Shown here piece after piece: positions 10,401 to 21,142 of a stretch of DNA of 64,000 bases (its first letter is position 1; every line of letters begins with the position of its first letter). The stretch is from NCBI GenBank assembly GCA_014529385.2, contig CM043953.1:67948372-68012371 (forward strand), in the 5' to 3' direction. The position numbers and the translations under genes are program-made. Under the pieces are notes generated by a model. The model ran no database searches, was not told the DNA's origin, and worked only from the letters and a program-made list of their open reading frames with translations. The DNA comes from Adiantum capillus-veneris (Eukaryota > Streptophyta > Polypodiopsida > Polypodiales > Pteridaceae).

Positions 10401-10846
10401 GGTATTTCAACTGGCTCTGTCATGTCAAGCTCTACCTGAGAAGTTTCAGTTTCTATGCTTGTCAAGTTGTCGGCATCTTCTTTCAAAACATCAAGCATCA
10501 AGCTATAGATTGCTCCATCTTGACCTTTGTATCGTCTTTGGCTTGGTTCTCCAATTAGATTGGCTTCTATTGGTGGCTGATGTGTTGGATCTTGCAATTC
10601 TGGATCTCGACTATAGATCTGATCGTTGTAATCCATGTACAATGACCCTAATTGCATATGCACCAACTGTATGTTTTGCTGACTTGTGCAGATTTCTGGA
10701 TAAACACCTGGATTGATTTTTTGCACTTCATCTTTGAGCTTGCAATACCTAGCTCCACTGAAGTCTGTGAACAACTGGGAGATCTCTAAATCTGGTTTTA
10801 CTTTGATCAATAGGATCTTGGCTCTTGTGCTGCTTTTGTTGCTCAT
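7407..10846 (-). pseudogene. retroelement gag/protease polyprotein, decayed, unclassified
   Basis: Successive minus-strand open segments (10846-10334, then about 10190-9845, 9706-9494, 9442-8948, 8823-8509, 8512-8189 and 8135-7407) read as one polyprotein broken by stops and frameshifts. The first segment ends in a knuckle-like CSDCGRKGRHFAEDC (CX2CX5HX4C, one residue longer than the standard knuckle). A module of about 40 residues (PIEANLIGEP..RYKGQDGAIYSL) recurs in diverged form at about 9630-9548 and 8700-8600. The last segment looks like a retropepsin: CNALLD near the start and ADVILGHQW about 70 residues later, with the expected Ser/Thr-Gly after Asp replaced (DKE). No RT is seen. Its upstream context is a long AT-rich leader, a tRNA-Asp primer site and an LTR, so I assign it to that LTR element. 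A plant pararetrovirus remnant is a less favoured alternative. Confidence 0.5.
7560..7920 (-). pseudogene. degenerate retropepsin-like domain
   Basis: The region contains CNALLDKEEKCNMI, then ADVILGHQWVDQHKA about 70 residues later. This spacing matches the catalytic Asp motif and the ILG-x-W flap-end motif of retroviral-type aspartic proteases. The catalytic triplet reads D-K-E, so this copy should be inactive. A second, weaker ENIMMGMP motif lies at about 8420, which may be another protease-like module or part of the repeated domain. Confidence 0.45.
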
Positions 10847-12200
10847 GGATATCTATGGCCTTTTGAATCTGCATATAAGACCTTGTCTCCATTGTAGCTA
10901 TATAGCTATAAAATTTGCTCTGTTGCAGTTGTACATGTGTTGCTACTGCTACTAGCTTGCTTAGCTGTACTTGAACTCTCGGCTCGACTTGAGTCCATGT
11001 CGGCTGGTTTTGTAAAAACTGTCTCCTAGCAGATTTTGGTATTGATTAGCAGAATTTCTCCTGCTCGGTTTTCATTAACTGCTTTAGCCAAAGCACTTTT
11101 GCAGTTGATTGCTCTTCAGACTCATAAGAGTTGATTAACTCAGCTTGACAGTTTCAAAATTAATTGCAACTTCTTGAAACGATGAAAAAATGGGCCTTTA
11201 ACATATTAATCTGCAATCCACCGTGATTTGTGCATGTTCGTCCAATTGGAAGCTAATTTTCATTGCAATAAATGGAAATAATCAATTTCTAGCATGCATT
11301 TTTTTTAAAAAAAATTTGTCTACCGCTCAACTAGTTCAAGTTGATCTTTTTTCTCACTTTCTCCGGTTGATCTCTGGTTCACTTTGAGGTGCGTAATTTT
11401 CTGGTATTTCTTCTTTTGATTTGTTCCCTTTTGCGTGGTTTGCTAGGTTTGTGGTATTTGCTCGGTGTGCAGTACTCTTCCCGGCTTTGCTTTTACTATT
11501 TGTGACTTTTTTCGAACTCGTTCTGGCTTTTTTGTCTCTTTCTGTCTTTTTCTGGCACTTCCGACGACTTTCTTTTTATTTTTCTAAAAAGTAAATTTTG
11601 AATTTTCTAATTTTTTGGTCTTCTTATTATATTTTGGAAAGGTTTTGATTTTAATTTTTTAGTAATTTTCTTTCTTTTGTAAATTTAGTAATTTTTATGG
11701 ATTTTTATGAAATTTTTGAAGGTTTTATGAATTTCTTTGATTTATTGTGATTTTTTCAATCAATTTTTTAATTTTTATGAATTGTTTGTGAATTGTTATG
11801 ACTGTTTTTATAATTTTTATGATTTATCTGTGAGTGTTTTTTTTTTGAATTTTTGATATTTTTTAATGAATTTTCTAGGAGGTCTTATTTTTTTGTGAAT
11901 TTTTCTAATTCTTCTAATTTTTTATGAGGTTTTTTCTATTTTATTTTTATTTTATATGATTTTTTAAACTCATTTTTTTAGTTTTATATATTTATTTATT
12001 TATTTATATTTATATATATATATATAAGTGATGCTTTTGTGTGATTTATTTGATTTTTCTATTGATTTTACGTTTTTTTTTAATTGTTGATTTTTTATTT
12101 ATGTATTTAAATTTTTTGATTGATTTTTTATTTATTTATTATACCTAAACAAAATAAACTAAACCTACCTACCTAAACTAACCTTAACTAAGGGTAACTA
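10847..12200 (-). other. AT-rich untranslated stretch, T-rich on the plus strand
   Basis: No coding signal. From about 11560 to 12170 the plus strand is dominated by T runs with scattered ATG/GAA words; TA/TTTA simple repeats occupy 11990-12027. Relative to the minus-strand LTR at 14082-15007 and its primer site, this would be the distal part of a long leader before gag. Confidence 0.5.
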
Positions 12201-12349
12201 ACTAAAGTAACTGGCGGCTTATCTGGCGCGGGCATGACCTCGAGCAGTCAGCAGCATGAAGCGAGGACAGAGAGCATGCACGGGGCTGGCGGGGGGTGTG
12301 TGGTGATTGCGAGACCAGCAGGCAGGACAGCGTGTGGCGAGGCGTTCTA

Positions 12350-12352
<3 letters not shown>

Positions 12353-12415
<63 letters not shown>

Positions 12416-12541
12416 CTGGCGGCTTGGCGCACACGGGCAGTCCGGAGCGAGAATGAATAAGTTAAGACTGTTAGAGGCATTAGAGAGAGAGAAGAAGTTA
12501 GAGAGCAAGAGAGAGAATGGGAGTGTGTGTGTGTGTGTGTG
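12353..12541. repeat. (GA)n and (GT)n microsatellites
   Basis: GA at 12353-12411 and GT at 12524-12541 in a locally GC-richer block (12200-12560). The reading frames across them (Ser/Leu or Arg/Glu runs) are low complexity and are not called as genes. Confidence 0.9.
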
Positions 12542-12559
12542 TGATGGGTGGTGTTCGCC

Positions 12560-14063
12560 CGGAGAGAAGAAGAAGAGAATTTTAAAATCGACAAAAATTA
12601 TCGCAAGCGATCGTAAAGATCTTCTCGACGAAGATTTTTTATGCGCCGCAAGACACGGTACCTAAGCCCGAAACCCGTTTTTTTATTAATTTTTTATTTC
12701 CAAATGTCCAAAAATTCAAAAAATGATCGAAAATTAGCTGAAACTCCAAAAAATCACCAGAAAATCTCAAAAATTGACAAAAAATTCCAAATAATTTTGA
12801 AAAAAATTAAGAACCTTAGAAAAGCATTTTCAATATGCAAAAGCATATCAAAAATAGCAAATTTTATCAAAAATATAATTTACGACACAATCGTCAACCC
12901 GCCTTTCGAAAATAGTAAAACGCTCAAAACTCGACCATGGAGGGCAGAAATGCCAACAAAATGATGCCATAAATACGCACACATAAAATAGCTCGTAAAG
13001 ATCGCAAAATATCAATTTTTTATGAAATTAACCAAACAATAATACAAAAATTTACAAAAGTTATTCGAAAAATACCTCTCCACACATAGGAAAATAGTGT
13101 AGCTAAATAAAATTGCAAAATTCACCTCAATTCAATTGCCAAAAAATTTCATTAAATAAATCAAAACTATACAATTAAACCGACAAAATTATGTGAAATG
13201 TGTAAATCTCTGTTTTGAGCACAAAGGCCAGCAATTAACCATTACACACGTGAATTATGCAATCAAAATATGAATCAATCCTACAAATTAAACACTTTTT
13301 AGGCACACACAAAAAAAAAAAGACAGTTTTTACCAATCTTTAGGTGCGCACACAAAAGTGTTAAACTTGTCGAATTTGTAATGTGACTTCACAAATCATT
13401 AGTTGGGCATGAGCACAACACAAATCAATCATCACAATTGAAAAATCATTAAGCACACATTGATTTTTAAGTACACAAACATGGACAAAATAGTGCACAC
13501 ACACCTAAAATTAAGCATACACACATACTTGATTTTAGTGCACACACTTGCAATTGACCATCCAAACATGCAATTAACTCAATTACGCACCAAATTAGCA
13601 ACGCACATTCACCAATTAGCAATTGAAACTTGTCAAATTCATATACCACCAAATCTTAAAAATTCCGACATTACAACGGCGTGAAAACAAAAAATCGAAA
13701 AAATTTCAATCCACATTGCATCATGGTGGGATCTCTACACAATTTTACACATCTTTAGATTCTAGGGAGGTTGAGAATACCACTTTAATTACCTTCCATT
13801 GGAGATCAATTGAATGGTCAAATGCTCCAATCCTTCATAGCAAATTAGTAAGTTAACAAAAATTAATCAAATTAGCAAGGGATTAGTGTGAGATTAGAGT
13901 GTGCACACACACAATTGGCAAGATACGGTAACAAATTAAGGAATTATGAACACATTACTTCATGCACACACATTTAAAATCCACAAAAACATAAATACAC
14001 AAGTGAAATTAGTGAAAAAACACATTCAATTATACCACAATTACACTAGCGTAGGCCATCATC
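12560..14063 (-). other. A-rich leader of a minus-strand LTR element
   Basis: The plus strand is A-rich with AAAATTCCAAAAAATC-like words (12660-12860) and many CACACA motifs (13200-14030). There is no protein-like frame. It lies immediately downstream (minus strand) of the tRNA-Asp primer site at 14064, so it is best read as the untranslated leader. Its A-rich block is roughly complementary in composition to the T-rich block at 11560-12170. Confidence 0.5.
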
Positions 14064-14081
14064 CCCGGCAACGGCGCCAAA
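14064..14081 (-). promoter_or_regulatory. primer-binding site, tRNA-Asp type
   Basis: The minus strand reads TGGCGCCGTTGCCGGGGA, the primer site known from plant Ty3/gypsy (Athila-type) elements and complementary to tRNA-Asp. It follows an LTR end ..CCCAACA with 2-3 bp between. Confidence 0.85.
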
Positions 14082-15007
14082 TGTTGGGATTCCATCGTTG
14101 CAATAGCTCCAATGACCAACAAAATTGTCAATACGGAAGGATGAGCTACCCGACTAGGGCATGGAAACACTCACACGGTTAGTGAGCTAATCATGGTAAC
14201 ATGAATGGTTAACTCTACGAGGTGAGCTTCTCGGCCTATGAAGGAGATAAGCCGCAATGAAGGACGATCTCCATATCCACTTCTCTTCACCTCTAATCAA
14301 CCCAATCACACACACTACGATTGCAAGACACACACAACACTAATCCTATCATGCAACACACTAATTGCAAGCACACACACATAGATCTATCGAGCACCAC
14401 ACTCCAATCAAACCTACATGCACACACAAGCAAAAGAGGGCAATTACACAAGATTAAAGAGTAATTAACCATTAATTAGTTAAGATCTAGCTAAACTAAG
14501 CATCATATGCAATCATAAGAAGCATGAGGGAGGCATAGTGAAAGAGAATGAATCATTGATTAGTGTTAATCAAGCCACATGAGCAAAGAGAAGCTCAAGG
14601 ACTCCATAGCCACGCACCTCAAGTGCTCTCACCAAAGAGTGCTCTCAACTAATGAGTTTGAGAACCCTAATTTCTTTCACACACTGTCTTTTACACACTG
14701 TCTTATATACCTATGGTAGAAATATGCAATGTCCGAGCGTCCAAGGCCTTTAGGGCTCCACCACCTACTGACTTTGCAACCTAGGCACAGTAACTGACCT
14801 ATTCTTTATAGCTTGGAACTCCCATTGAGCTCGTAACACATTAACAATATTACAATGGCTTGAAATTTACAATACGTGACCATTTTGAGAAAACATAAAA
14901 AATGTGTAACTTCAATCTTTACTACTTCTTCATGTTTATCTTCGATGTGCATGCGTACGTCTTTGGTCTTTAGCAGCTTCTGTTAACTGACGTTGACTTA
15001 GTTAACA
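14082..15007 (-). repeat. LTR with both primer site and polypurine tract at its flanks
   Basis: 926 bp. On the minus strand it starts TGTTAAC at 15007 and ends CCCAACA at 14082, canonical TGTT..AACA ends. A tRNA-Asp primer site lies just after its end (14081-14064) and a polypurine tract just before its start (15022-15008). It therefore serves as the 3' LTR of the element at higher coordinates and the 5' LTR of the one at lower coordinates. No second copy of this LTR is in the window. Confidence 0.8.
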
Positions 15008-15022
15008 GTCCTCCCCCTTGAT
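15008..15022 (-). promoter_or_regulatory. polypurine tract
   Basis: The minus strand shows ATCAAGGGGGAGGAC directly before the LTR start TGTTAAC. Confidence 0.75.
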
Positions 15023-15099
15023 CTTGTTTGCGATTGTGTGCATGTCCTTGTTGCACCAAATGGACTGAGAGATTCTCAAGCTAGTTGGTTATTCGGTTG

Positions 15100-15781
15100 A
15101 GAAGGTCTTGCTGGTCTTCAATTGGTTCTTGTGGTTGACTCCTCTAGGCGGCTGTTGTAGGTGGTGCTAGAGGTGGTCGGGTCCTAACGGCTTCCTCTTC
15201 ATCGACGTTCTTGGCTTGTAGGTGCAACTTCTTGTCTTTAAGACGGGCCACTTCAACTGCTAGCTCATACATAGCAGGAAACCTTCTCTTCACCTTCTCT
15301 TAAAGAGTTGGCCATAACCCAACCACAAACCGATCCTTCTTTAGGAAATCAGGTGTCCCCTCATCCTCTCATAGCGATGCAACCCATCGCCCCTATAGAT
15401 CTACAAACTTTGACTCGTATGATGTGTACTCTAGTATGCTACCTTTCTTCAACTCCGTCAACAATTGTCATAGCCTCTTTTATGTTGTTCCCTCTCCAAA
15501 ATGCTTGACAAAGGCTGCTCTTAATAAGTCCCATCATTCCTTGGTTGCTTGTGTCAAGGCTTGTACCATGATCTTGCCTCCACCTTCATTAGAAGTGGGA
15601 AGATGTGCAAGCGCAAAGCATCATCATCTCTCCGAGAGATGACACACTCTATTTCCAAGTTGTCTGGAAAGTCTGCAGCATCGCCATCCACCTTACCAGT
15701 AAAGGTTGAAAATGCTACACTTGCCATTATAAGAGTGAGAAAATTAACTCGACTTAGAAATCCTTTTTTATATATATTCAA
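15100..15781 (-). pseudogene. Ty3-type gag remnant next to a polypurine tract
   Basis: The minus strand encodes a capsid-like stretch with a DDDALRLHIFPLLMKVEARSW block (15700-15560), then in a shifted frame WDLLRAAFVKHFGE, an LLTELKKGSILEYTSYESKF segment and DRFVVGL, ending in a basic stretch followed by RTRPPLAPPTTAA (about 15140). This pattern (SWY.., L..AF..HFG, Y...F) is that of Retrotrans_gag. At least five stops and one frameshift are present. Only about 80 bp separates it from the polypurine tract, so protease, RT and integrase are deleted, or this was a non-autonomous element. Confidence 0.7.
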
Positions 15782-16029
15782 TACATGGGTGTTTGATAGA
15801 TGGAAAACATACTATACAAGGATATAAATAACTACATCAAAAGATACTTCATGGTTAATCATAGGGAGGATGAAGGGTAGAGAAGAGGTGTTTATCTCTT
15901 TCAGTCGTTCTCTACCAAACATGGTTGTCATTAGTTGCCGATAAAACATCTTGCAGTCCAAGAATTCTTTGATCGATTGAATTTGTTGGGGTGCATAAGT
16001 TTGGTCCCTTGCAAAAGGTTGATGTACTA

Positions 16030-16405
16030 GATCCATCACATGATAATACGGAAAGGTTCCCTCCTTTGTGGTGGAAGGTTATAGTCGGAGGTGTACAACT
16101 GTTGGTAGTCGATGTCAAATTTGTAGTACCACAGGACAAGGTTGTCTTCGTCTTCTAGCTCTAGGACTTCCCCTCTAGCAATCTTTTGGAAAAGCTTAAA
16201 CTCTCTATCTCAGAGCAACTTCACTTTCCTACAGGATAGAGTGTCATCCAATGCATACACAGGTGTGATGAGGTAGGTGGTGAGTCTTACCATTTGTATT
16301 AATCCAAGTTGGATTGATACATAGTAAGTTGTAAAGTCGTCATCATATCCTTGATCCAAATGAGATGAGAGTGAGGTATAAAAAGACTTTGTAAAAATTT
16401 ACCTT
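16030..16405 (-). pseudogene. unidentified minus-strand reading frame with one stop
   Basis: About 125 codons, open except for one internal TGA. The sequence is protein-like, containing DQGYDDDFTTYYVSIQLG and then EDEDNLVLWYYKFDIDYQQLY. I do not recognise a family. It lies upstream of the gag remnant on the same strand and could be its N-terminal part or an unrelated gene fragment. Confidence 0.3.
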
Positions 16406-18333
16406 TGCTTTGAAAACACGGTGATTGTCGACGTTGGAACACCCGTGAATCTTTTGATGCAAGGGAGAGGGAGGGACCATGCGCTCATAGTAGCTTCCTC
16501 AAGTTGCAAAGACTTGTCGTAGGTGTAGGTGGAATAGGTGGCAAAGATGGGGACGTAGGTGTATAGAAGCCTGGTGCTACTTGAAAGCCTACCGAAGTAA
16601 AAACACCCGTGCAGATATCGAGGGAGAAAATGATGGTTTTTTCTTCACTTTTGGTTGCACTCATGTCGGAGGTGTGATTTTTGGCAACAATGTGAGCATG
16701 ATGCGGCTTGTGCCTTGCTTTTACGCTTGCGGGGATGATGAGAAATGTAAACAGTTTGAGTAGGGAAAGAGGTCTTACCACCTCTTCTATGCTAACAATA
16801 CAGCACATCCTCGCAAGAGTGTCTTGATGACTTGCGTCAAGCTTTCTTGAAGCTCCTCCTCTTCGGTGGTCCAGTTGGAGAATTCAAGAAGCCACTCATC
16901 CATGAAAAGAGGTAAATATATCAGTCTTGTAAACTGAAGGTTTCATGAGCCCTCCTCAGTGGGGGCACTAAATGAGAGGCGGATAGACCTGATGGCCTCA
17001 ACACAAGGGCTAACGCATGACGGCCTCATCATGAAAAGGAAAACAATAGAGGCACCACCTAGCTTGACAATACTATACATCACATGACGCACCATGTCAC
17101 GCAGCTGAACATGTTATGAATTGTGGTATGATGTGGCAGAGAAACAAGTGGAGATAGATAGTGAGAGTTGTGAATGTAGGTGCGTAGACTACTATTCACA
17201 CGAGGTGGCGAACTCGTAAATCGATACAGCAAATCAAAATAACAAAACAATTGTAAGGTGGCGGACCCGCACACCTCTACATACAAAGCAAAGAAATAAA
17301 CAATTATATGACACTCACAAATCCAGCACAATAGAAAGAATGACATAACGAAAAGAGTAGATTATTTATGGGGGAGGGATATAACGGATAGAGAGAGGCA
17401 AGAGAGGAAGGAGGAGGCCATGGGTACCTCGTTGATGGGTGAAGATGATGTTAAGAAATAGCGTGAGGGTAACCTTCACTCTTGTTGAATGCCGAATCCT
17501 CCACTTCAAATTGCACCAAGGCGTGGCGGTTGATGATGATGGAGGTGAGATCTGTGTTGATGAGTAGGTTGTGTGTGTATATCCTCCTTACCATTGTGGT
17601 GTGATGGTGTCTCCCAATGCCCTTTTACATGGACTAAAACTTCTAGCTATATTAGAAGTGTGGAGGCATGGTGCCCACGCCTCAAAATGCTCATAACCTC
17701 TAATAACTTAGAGCTTGTGCTTTGGTGAGAGAGTTGTGTGTTTTGGTGATAGAGACCCCTCCTTATATAGAAAAAGAGGGTGAAAATTTTTCTATATTTT
17801 TATTGGGACGTGACCTACACATGTCATCGCGGGTCAGCCATGTCTGATGCAATGATGCTTGTGATAGAGGTCCACAAAGAGAAAATAGTAGGAAAAGAGA
17901 GGGATGGAGGGGAAACGAGGGTAGAGGAATGGGGTTTTTTGTTGCCGAAGGTGGTTTTTTGTTGGAGAAGATAAATCCGCCACTTATAGCAGTAGTGGCT
18001 CTAACTTTGGTCAAGAATTCATTTAATGTGACTTTGTTTCTCTCACTCATGTCCTATATTTCAAATCTACAGTAAAAAAATATACAATGATCTTGTGTTA
18101 ACACAAAAAAGAGAGATTATGAGGACGTAGGTGGAGTAAAAGATGACTACGAGGTTGATGTTGCCGTTCAAAGTTAATGAACATAGGCATGGCCCACCTA
18201 ATTGGTGCTTCCATAACTTGATGCTTTTCTCGAACAAGCCTCCCTTGCGTCGTGTCGTTTGTAGTAGTCACAGTCGATTGCCTTTGTGATTGTCACAATG
18301 GTCGTCACTTCATTGAAGCCGTTGGCGCGAAGC
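16406..18333. other. anonymous sequence, no confident gene
   Basis: Nothing convincing. A short minus-strand frame at about 16910-16797 (MDEWLLEFSNWTTEEEELQE) looks protein-like but is isolated. The block at 17540-17570 (TGTGTTGATGAGTAGGTTGT) recurs at 27331. The stretch ends at the 4-bp ACGT that flanks E1, and would have been continuous with 27222 onward before E1 inserted. Confidence 0.4.
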
Positions 18334-18337
18334 ACGT
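18334..18337. repeat. target-site duplication of E1 (left)
   Basis: ACGT immediately before the LTR start TGGAGAGG. The same four bases follow the other LTR at 27218-27221. Confidence 0.7.
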
Positions 18338-18560
18338 TGGAGAGGGGGAATGGGGACAACACCTGGCACGACCAAAAATGCCTCACTATAGCTCAGGGTC
18401 AACACAACACCCCAATCCACTCGAAAACACCTTCGAATTGACAATCTACACCTAATCCGCTTCACCTGCTCAGTTCCCAAGTGCACACACGCTATCCAGA
18501 ACCGCAAAAGGGGTCGATACCTCACTGCACCTGCTCTGCCTTCCTCCACACATACACTTA

Positions 18561-18592
<32 letters not shown>

Positions 18593-19990
18593 AAAGCACC
18601 AACGATCCGGGCGTATACACGCTTCACCGGCACCGCGGCTGGCATTTTTCATGGTAGGCCGACATGTGGCACTCCCCTTGGGAGACTTGACCTTGCTTTG
18701 ACCATTTTGAACATATCCCGAGGCCTCATACTTCGCTCTACTCACAAGCACCCTCTAGGGAGCGGAGCAACGACAGCGCCGTCATTGCCCCCCTAAGGGC
18801 TCACACTGCCTTCAAAAAAGGATTTGGATCAAACTTGTCCGCGGGAAACAACCCCTCCATGGGCGGGCGCCACGTCATCACCTTCTTCGCGCGGGCGGAG
18901 CCGCCCAAAACCACCTCCTACCGCCAGTGGCCGCCAGCGCAGCGCCGGTGTCGCGTTCCGCCATGGCTCACACCGCACGGAGCTCCAAGAGCTCCTTCTC
19001 TTGTGTACCCTCCAAAGGGGCCACGCCCCAGTATACATAGTGCGTGCCCGTCCCTCCGCCTTCCTCATGTGGGCTCATACGTCCGGCCATGTGGCAGTCC
19101 CACAGCTCATGGCCATAAGCTCCACAAAAAACCTCCCAACCTATTTGTATAGAAAAACCTCTTTTTTGGCCTTCTTCTCCCAAGCTTCCCTTTGTGGCTC
19201 CCGGACCCGATTACCAAGTAGAAGAAACCAACGAAAACTCCACATTCCCGGCCCCGTCTACACTTGTCACCTCTGCATTTCAAACCCTCGGCGCCCTCGA
19301 ATTAAGGCCTCCAAAACAAGGAAAAACCATCTGCAATTGTTCACCGCCCAAATGTTCCCAACTTCACTTCACTATATTTGACCGACCGAGCATCCGATGG
19401 ACGTGCAGTCGATTCCGACTAGCTCCACATGGTAAACACTCCCACCAAGAACCTTGGCGAGACTCAAAAGATGCCAGATGGTGCATTTTCCAATGCGGTC
19501 AAGTGGGCTCAGACCCGACCCTTGGAAAATCTTCAAATGGCCATAACTTGCTATCCAGAGCTCCGATTCACAATCCGAGAAGACAGGCATGCTCCATAAC
19601 TCAAGCACTACACACATATGCACTATCATCAGCCCGGGCCACCTTTCCCCAGTCGCCCTGTTCGTCGGGGATCTGCCACACACCTTTCTTTAAACTGCAA
19701 TATCTTGCACACCAGGACTCCGTTTGGCGAGCCGTCTGGACCGGCTTCTAGAGCACGCTGAACTCTACATTCTAGAGCACTGACTTGGCATTTCGGGCAC
19801 CTTGACCTGCCATCCCAACTGGACCATTCCCCAGCACATTTGGCCTAAAAAACCGCATCAGGCATACTTTCCCGCTATCCTTTGGCTACCAAGGGCATCG
19901 GCACCTGCCCTAGCCTTTTGCACCGCACTCGATTGCACCCTTTGACTGGCATAGACCACTACTTAGCTCTGACCAACTTTAGTTGCACCA
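18338..19990 (-). repeat. E1 3' LTR
   Basis: 1,653 bp; minus strand starts TGGTGCAACT at 19990 and ends CTCTCCA at 18338. It matches 25322-27217 nearly base for base, except for a 207-bp gap (the position after 18642, where the partner has 25668-25874) and a shorter CT microsatellite (18561-18588 against 25545-25612). An inverted repeat AGCAACGAC..GTCATTGCC lies at 18766-18790. Confidence 0.9.
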
Positions 19991-20161
19991 TCATTGCCCA
20001 ACCCTTTCGTTGAGCATTCATGCTCAACTAAAAGCACACTTTTGAACCTGAAAACTGCAACACTTGACAAGCATGGAATGAAGTAAAAAACCATAGTTGT
20101 ATGTACATGCTATGTACAGAGTATGTACAAGGTGTCCTCTCTCTTCATAAGCTCCCTCTGT
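19991..20161 (-). other. E1 3' untranslated segment with polypurine-like tract
   Basis: Between the integrase stop and the LTR. On the minus strand it ends CGAAAGGGTTGGGCAATGA before the LTR TGGTGC. The sibling element has CGCGGGGGTTGGACAATGT at the same place (35643-35661), which supports this as the plus-strand priming region. A foldback GTTGAGCAT..ATGCTCAAC lies just upstream (20015-20035) and is kept in the sibling as GTTGAACAT..TGTTCAAC. Confidence 0.6.
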
Positions 20162-21142
20162 CTAGGTTGGTTGCCCAACCCCCATAGTTACAATTTGGTG
20201 TACATCAGGTACTAACCCCCTGTCAAAATATAGCTTGAGCCGTACACCATTCACCCTATGCCTCAAATGTTTGCCATTGGCTCTCACCAACTGATAGGTC
20301 CCATTCGGAAAGGCTTTATGCACTTTGTACGGACCCGTCCATTTCTTCTTGAACTTCTTTTGGAAGGTGAAGTCCAAGTAGCTTTCATACTTCATCACCA
20401 GATCTCCCTCTTGAATCTCCTTGTTTGGCAAGCTCTTGTTGAACTTCGCCACTCGCTTATCCCTCTGTTTCACATAAAAGTCTGCCGCAGCCTCCCTATC
20501 CATTTGTAAAGCCTCCAAACTAGTGATCCGATCCTATAGAACTTCTTGTTGAGTGGCATTGACACGCCACATACCTTTTAAAGCACCTAACTGTGCATGC
20601 ACTGGTAACACTGCCTCCTTACCATAGACAAGCTCAAATGGAGTGAAGTTTGTAGCCACTTTGTAGGATGTGCGGTAGGCCCACAAACACTTCTCCAAGT
20701 TTACCTCCCACTCTGTCACCTGCTTATAAACATACTTGGTCAACATCTTCACAATCTGCCCATTGGCACTCTCTACCAGACCATTGCATTGCGGGTGATA
20801 TGGAGAAGAGAAGCAGTGTTGGATACCCAGCTTTTCCACTAAAGCCCGCATCAATTTGCTTCGAAATCCTTGGCCTCTGTCTGAGATCAGCACCCATGGA
20901 ACACCAAAATGGCAACAAATGCTGTCAAACACAAACTGAGCTACCACATTTGCATTTACCTCTTTGACAGTCTTGGCCTCTACCCACCTGGTAAGGTAGT
21001 CAATCGCCACTATAATGTATTTTTTACAGCTTGCCGACTTCGAGAGTGGACCAATGGCATCCAAACCCCACTTCTCAAAAGCATCTTGGGCAATGATAGC
21101 TCCCTGCGATTCGGCTATCAGCCTCCTCTCACCCATAGTCTG
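20162..21142 (-). pseudogene. E1 integrase core and C-terminal domain
   Basis: Continues from the zinc finger after a stop at 21143-21145. The core carries the DDE triad: Asp in GLDAIGPL, Asp in ISDRGQGF and Glu in NGLVESANG, with the usual spacing of about 35 residues between the last two. A GPY-type module (KWTGPYKVHKAFPNGTYQL) and an RVNGVRLKLYF end follow. One in-frame TAG at 20534-20536 sits where the sibling has Gln (VLQDRI). The natural stop is at 20162-20164. The catalytic residues are intact, so loss of function comes only from the stops. Confidence 0.88.

Noticed and set aside
7407-10846. Endogenous plant pararetrovirus
   Set aside because: Considered because of the protease and unusual knuckle. 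Not adopted: a canonical LTR and a tRNA-Asp primer site lie upstream on the same strand and no RT is present to classify it.
12202-12665. Opposite-strand frames of 130-143 codons over a GA tract
   Set aside because: Composition artefact; no conserved motif on either strand.
18824-19751. Two 185-codon plus-strand frames, repeated at 26050-26920
   Set aside because: They lie in the E1 LTRs, on the strand opposite to the element, and are alike only because LTRs are alike. No domain and no codon signal.
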